Shown here piece after piece: positions 52,501 through 58,500 of a stretch of DNA of 64,000 bases (position 1 is the first letter of the stretch; each line of letters begins with the position of its first letter). The DNA comes from Astropecten irregularis (taxonomy: Eukaryota; Echinodermata; Asteroidea; Paxillosida; Astropectinidae): contig OZ020244.1 in assembly GCA_963971285.1 (NCBI GenBank), forward strand, positions 16,554,001 through 16,618,000, in the 5' to 3' direction. Both the position numbers and the translations under genes were made by a program. The notes below the pieces were generated by a model. That model did no database searches. It was not told where the DNA came from and saw only the letters and a program-made list of their open reading frames with translations.

Positions 52501-55500
52501 AACATGAGTTTGTGAAATTTGATCGTTTTTCATGTTTTGCCAAAATAGCACTGGTCACCACGACAGCATTGAATACTTGAAACTTAGGTAAGATAATACA
52601 AAAGCCCCATTACAATGAGCATTAATCCTTGGTTACTTTGTTAACTTTAGCTTTAATAGGCATTTTAGAAAATTCTAAATGTCATCATTGAAGTCATTTG
52701 TAAGTGAGAGTGTTAGGTGGACATGGATCTTCCTAAATTGTAAACATTGTAATAAACAACGACTGAAAATGGTGAGGCAAAATGCAAACACTTGAAAATG
52801 AAGTCATCAATACTAATTTAACCTTCACAAAATAAGACTAATGGCATAATTATTCAGTGCCAACCTGAGTAAGCAATGGCCAAGGATCTAGTTCTCCAGG
52901 GACTAGCTTTTTAAATTAGCTTCTCACCTTCTAAATTTGGCTAGATGTTGACTCAACGCGGACATGCCGTGCCACGAATGACAATTTACTGCAAGGTTCT
53001 TGCCCAAGGCAAAGAAAAACAACCGAAACTGGAGTTTTGTGGTCGCGCGACGAGATTCTATATCTTGCTGCCGAGTCATTACAAGTAAGAATGCAAACTT
53101 GGATTTGAGGAATGTTGCGTTGTAAAGATCAGAATAATTAAGGCAATTTGTAACAAGCTGACGAAACTTTAACAATATATTTGTGGGAGGTGATGACATT
53201 TGTGCCTTTTTCTGACTGGCGGGATGGGCAAAGAGGAAATCAGATTAAAACAAAAGGGTAATTTGAAAGGATTTTCCAATAATGAGCTAGCAAATGCAAG
53301 CCTGATTTATCGGAGGGTGGGGATAATTTCAGAAACTGTTTACAGCTTCTGTTTCCACTCCTTTGAGATTGTTTTTCCTTCGTGCGATATCTGAGATATC
53401 TGAGATATCCCCTGATTCATTATTTAAATCGGTTTCCCTCCGAAAGGGAAACCGAGAGTAGAGAGGACAGAAGCGTGTTTATCTTGGACGTGATTCACTG
53501 GGCAATCATGTACGCACTGACTAGACCTGTGGTCTACTTCCTGACAGATTTACCAGACCAGTGGGTGAGAGGAGAAGTCAAGCCTTACCAATGTGTATGA
53601 TCACTAGTATACACAGGGATCTTAGCCTTTTTTTTACAGACTAACCAATGTACAGCCCAACCACTGTCATGTTATATGGGGTAAGCCGCCACAATCTGGG
53701 GTGGATTTCACAAAGCCCTAAGATTGATCGTAACTCGAGTTACGAAGGGTAACCCATCGTAGGGGACCTATCCTACGTGGGGCTGCAATACATCGATAAG
53801 TCCTACGATTGATAGTATTACGATGAGTTTGGTGAAATCAACACCTGGGGCTGATTTCATAAAGCTCTGCGACACGTCGCAACTTGATTTACGACCCGTC
53901 GTAGCTGTGACGCGTTGCATAGGTGCGATGAGTCCATAGAGAAAGGATGCGTCTTAACTCTGCGATGCGTCGTAAGTTTTATGAAATCGGCCCCAGGGCA
54001 CTTTTGCATTCAAGAGGGTCTCTAGCATCCCAAATTGATATATTTCTTATGCCACCGAAGAACTACATTCTACAAGCTAAGAAAGAGTGTCCCACATCAT
54101 ATCCATGTACCTTCAGGAAATTCCATTCAACCTCAGTTTAATCTCAATAGCACTCACACTAAGGATGTCACTTTTTATTGAAATACCGTCAAGCCCGGAC
54201 AAATTTGTCTAAATTGGTCGCACATCATGGACTTGAACTTGAAATTGAACACACAATGTCTGTGTTCCAGTTCCCTAAGAGATGCCACATTTTTCGGCTT
54301 CTATTCTCAGTACCAGTGCAGAATGCTGAGAACTTTCCCATCAGTTTTGGGGTTCCCTGCTAAATGTGTCAACTTTGAGAAACTGCCATCTAAACTGTGA
54401 TTGATTGGTCCCCTGTCTGATGTTGTATTTCCACACTCCACAGGTGGAATAAATTTCCACCACAAGAAAAAGACAAATTTTCAAATCAGGCCTTCCCTTC
54501 ACTGACATACTCAGTGCTTTGGAGTGCGCAAGAAAAAATCATGTGCTGGCTCAGGTGGGATTCGAACCCACGACCTCCTACGTACTAGTGCACAGACATA
54601 TGTCATACCATTAGAACACTGAGCTAACTAGGGGGGTCATAGAAGGAGCATTCACGTCGCGACCCATGTCAGGAATCTCATTCCTGCGAATCCTTCCACC
54701 AAACTACAATACATATGTTAATCTACATCATTAAGCGTAGTGATCAGCAAATTTAATTTGAGTCCAATATCGCAGCGGGTACCACAAATCTTAACAACAA
54801 TGAAGAATGAAAAAGAAAAGGAATGGTGTTGATATGAACATTAGAGCTCTAGAACTGAAACTAAAGCAGTTGCGTCACAACCGTACTCACATTGTACAGA
54901 ACGTCCGTCCATCCCTCCATGGTGATGCACTGGAACACCGTCAGCATGGCCAGGCCGATGTTATCAAAGTTTGTGATGCCCTCGTTGGGTCCCTCCCAGT
55001 ACTCATCGCAGAAGGCACCGATCACAGGCTCCTCAAGCTCCGCTAGGTCACTACAGTTGAAGCCCTTGTCCTTTCCACAAGGGTGCGGGTCGTCTAGGGC
55101 AATTCTACCTGCAAGAGGGGATGAGGACGGCAAGGTGATTCGAATCTTGATAACCCAAAGAATCCCCCATAGGGAAGACTGCCCCCTCCCATGACCAACA
55201 ACTACAGTGGAATTCAACTTCTCTGTCCACCAAACCTACTACTATCAGATGAACACTTTGTCAGTCATCAGAAGCCACCTCAATATTCCAATGCAATGTA
55301 CTTTTGCCTTTGCTAAAGGGCCCTTTAAATTCTGAAATACAGTCAGATGGAAATGGAATAAAACAAAAGGAAGACACATTTTTGATGCTTTAAAATGGAT
55401 GCACAAAATAGAGCTGGAGCTGGAGCTGGAGCTGGAGCCAGAGCCGGAGCCGGAGCCGGAGCCGGAGCCAAAGCCGGAGCCAAAGCCGGAGCCAAAGCCA

Positions 55501-58500
55501 GAGCCAAAGCCAGAGCCAAAGCTAGAGTAAGGTGACCATATTTTATTAAGATGATCCAGGGACAGTGAACCATGTCCTGGGGGAGGGGTGTAATTTTGAA
55601 AAAAAAATTGAATCCAGATGGTGCCTACATGCAAAATGGTGGCATCTATGGACATCTTGTCCAAGATCTTGGCCTTGAGTAGGTTACATACTATACATGT
55701 TTTAGGCGGTTGTCTTCACATACTTCTCTGAAGAATGGATCTTCTTCAGCACAGCATTATTTTGTGTTCAGTTTGTTTTTATTTATGACAATTTGAATTT
55801 TCGGGGGCATTTCGTCGAATCGGGGACATTTTCGGGGAAAATTTTTCATCGGGGACGGCACTGTCAAATTGGGGACTGTCCCCGGAAAACGGGGACGTCT
55901 GGTCACCTTAAGCTAGAGCCGAGATTTGGAAGAAGGCCCCCAACACCGGAGTATTATCCTATGAATAGGTGCATAGATTGATTTCACTCTGATTTGAAGA
56001 ACAACTGACATCTATCTATGCAGTCATTTCACTTTTAATGATGTAACATGCGACACCATCACACATAGCCCTACCCTCAACCAAGTGACAGATAAGGTCA
56101 CCCATACACAAAAGGCCCATGGCCAAAGTTCGAAGCCAAACAGGTTTGGAAACTCACGTTTTCCGTCGACGTTGACCCAACATGTCATGTGGAGCTTCCC
56201 GATGAAAAGCTCCAGGCCAATGACGGCATAGATGAGGATAACGAAAATAACCAGAAGAGCTATGTGTAGCAGCGGCACCATGGCACGGAGGATGGAGTTG
56301 AGCACGACCTGTAAGCCTTGAGGACGAAGAAGAAAGGAGAGACGTGAGGCAATGACTTACAATCTGGTGAGGAAGGTATGAGAGAGGATCGGGGTGGGAT
56401 CGGAAGAGGTGAGGGGAGATTAAAGGTATAATACATGATTGGTAAAGGTCACAGAACAGCACTCACACTTTGTTTAATCGAACATGCACATAAAATAACA
56501 CACCTGTGAACAGTTGAGCTCAATCGGACATCTGAGTCACGAGAAAATAGCCAAAAACCGACTCAACTTTTCTTATAAAACATAAAAAATAGTTTTGATC
56601 TTACCCTAAGATCAAAACTGTTCCCAGTCTTTGTTTTACTAATTTCTGGATAAATACAGCATTTCAGGCGGAAATATTTTAACGGTATGTTTCTACCAGC
56701 ACCATCTTCATATCCTGAGATTTATACGTAAATCTGTGAACATTTCTGTTTGGGTATGTTACCAATCCTTTGTACTGTACTTTTAGAGGATCTAGGATGG
56801 GGAAAAATGCTGGAACAAAATTGGCAAGACCAATTTGTTTCATTTTTGTTTTAAAAAAAAAAGCATTGCATGAAATACCGGTATTTCCAAGTGGACAAGG
56901 GAGTCAGTAGCACATTTGTGTGTTATCGAAGAACAATAATTACCATATGTGGATCGGTTTGTGGAAACACCATTAAAGAATCGTTCATACTTTCGCACTT
57001 CTACATTATTTCGTTCGCACTTCTCGTAAGGTCTCAACGTTTCGACTAGCCTGCTCTAGTCCTCATCTGAGGAGACGGACATAATGACTAGAGCCTGGCT
57101 AGTCGAAACGTTGAGACCTTACGAGAAGTGCAAACGAAATAGAAGTGCGAAAATACGAACCATTCTTGAATGGTGTTTCCGCAAACCGATCCACATACCA
57201 ATTGTCATCATGCAAAGCCTCAAATCTTTCTCAATAATTACCATATTGATAATTGTACAGGTCAAACTATACATCCAATAGCGCTCCGCACTAATGACGT
57301 CACACGAGTGATTTGGCCAGCGCGCGCATGTACAAAATCACCAGATGTCAGACAAACTTTTCATGCATGCACACACACACCCACCACACGTCTGCATGGT
57401 TGCAATGTTTGTCTGAGATCCGGTGTGGTATTTTTAGCACATGTGCGGAGTGCTATTCCATTAAGAGAGGCAGCTAATCCATAAAGCCCCCTAAAATAAT
57501 CATAATTCTCCACTTCTGAGAAGAGGGTTTATTGTCCGCAGGGTAACCTGAATACTGCCGTCTGTTTCAACCCTCATGAGCTGCCCGTATCTTCAGGCAA
57601 TTTTTTATCGGCAGCAAACATTTTCCCATCAATCTCCGCCCCAAATGGAACAGAAATTAGCCACGGTATTAGTATACTTCCCCCTGCTCTCGGGTCATTT
57701 GGATCTAGCTCCCCAATAAAACAGAATTATCCGGGCACAAGTTGGCAGTTAACGGCCCATCAAGCAGACCCTCGTGGCTTCCCCTCAAGGCAGGGTGAGC
57801 AGCATATCGAAGAGGAAACTGGTTACTTACTTGGTACCCCTGAGACAAGACGCAGAGGCCGCAAGACGCGGAAGGCCCGTAACGCTTTCACATCAAAGCC
57901 TCCAGACGCATTGACAAAATTTGTGAGTATGGTGCTCACCAATCTATGAAGGAGAGTGAAGTAGAGGCGGTGGGGTGAAGGAAAACAGATTAGATGGACT
58001 TGTGTGAAATTTGAAGATCCCATGAAAGGACTTTTAAATTCTTGATAAGTGAACAAAGAAAAATTTAATGGAGCGGGATTCGAACCAGCGACCTCCTGAA
58101 TAGGCGCTCTACCAACTGAGCTATCCAGCCCTACGTTGGTGGTGTCCAATAGTCAATTATCTTTGTTCGTTTGGCAGTCAGAAGCCATGAAACCATACAC
58201 ATACCGCTATATCCCAAAGATTAATCTTAGAAACAGTACAAGGGGGATCACTCAAAGAGGATTTGGCATTTTAATCATCAAAATTGGATGACTTTTATCC
58301 ATATTCCACAAGTCCATGTGTGTCTGGATCTTTTCATCAAGCAGCGGGCTTAAAGGGCGGCTGCAGTGTTTTTTTCAGGCAGGTTATTTTATTGCCTTCA
58401 TACAGAGAATATACTGACAGATAATGAATGGCAAGTCTTATTTTGGTTTCAAACCAGCATTTGGTTTTCCTTTGAATGGCATTGTAAAACGGGGGATTTT

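Larger units (their letters stand above)
43905..54890. other. 11-kb intron between exons 4 and 5a
   Basis: It contains repeats at 44263..44500, 46300..46585, 47500..47830, 48275..48540, 48821..48986, 49607..49825, 51205..51280, 51590..51790, 53695..53999 and 54545..54633, and a G-run tract at 46979..47004. Between 49830 and 51200, and between 51800 and 53690, nothing is recognised. Confidence 0.65.

Noticed and set aside
55245..55664. Gly-Phe-Gly-Ser and Ala-Leu-Ala repeat proteins
   Set aside because: They are produced by the GAGCC hexamer tract, with no support outside it.
58046..58170. Functional tRNA gene
   Set aside because: A- and B-boxes are present, but the acceptor stem does not pair and the sequence is one of several copies inside a TIR repeat.
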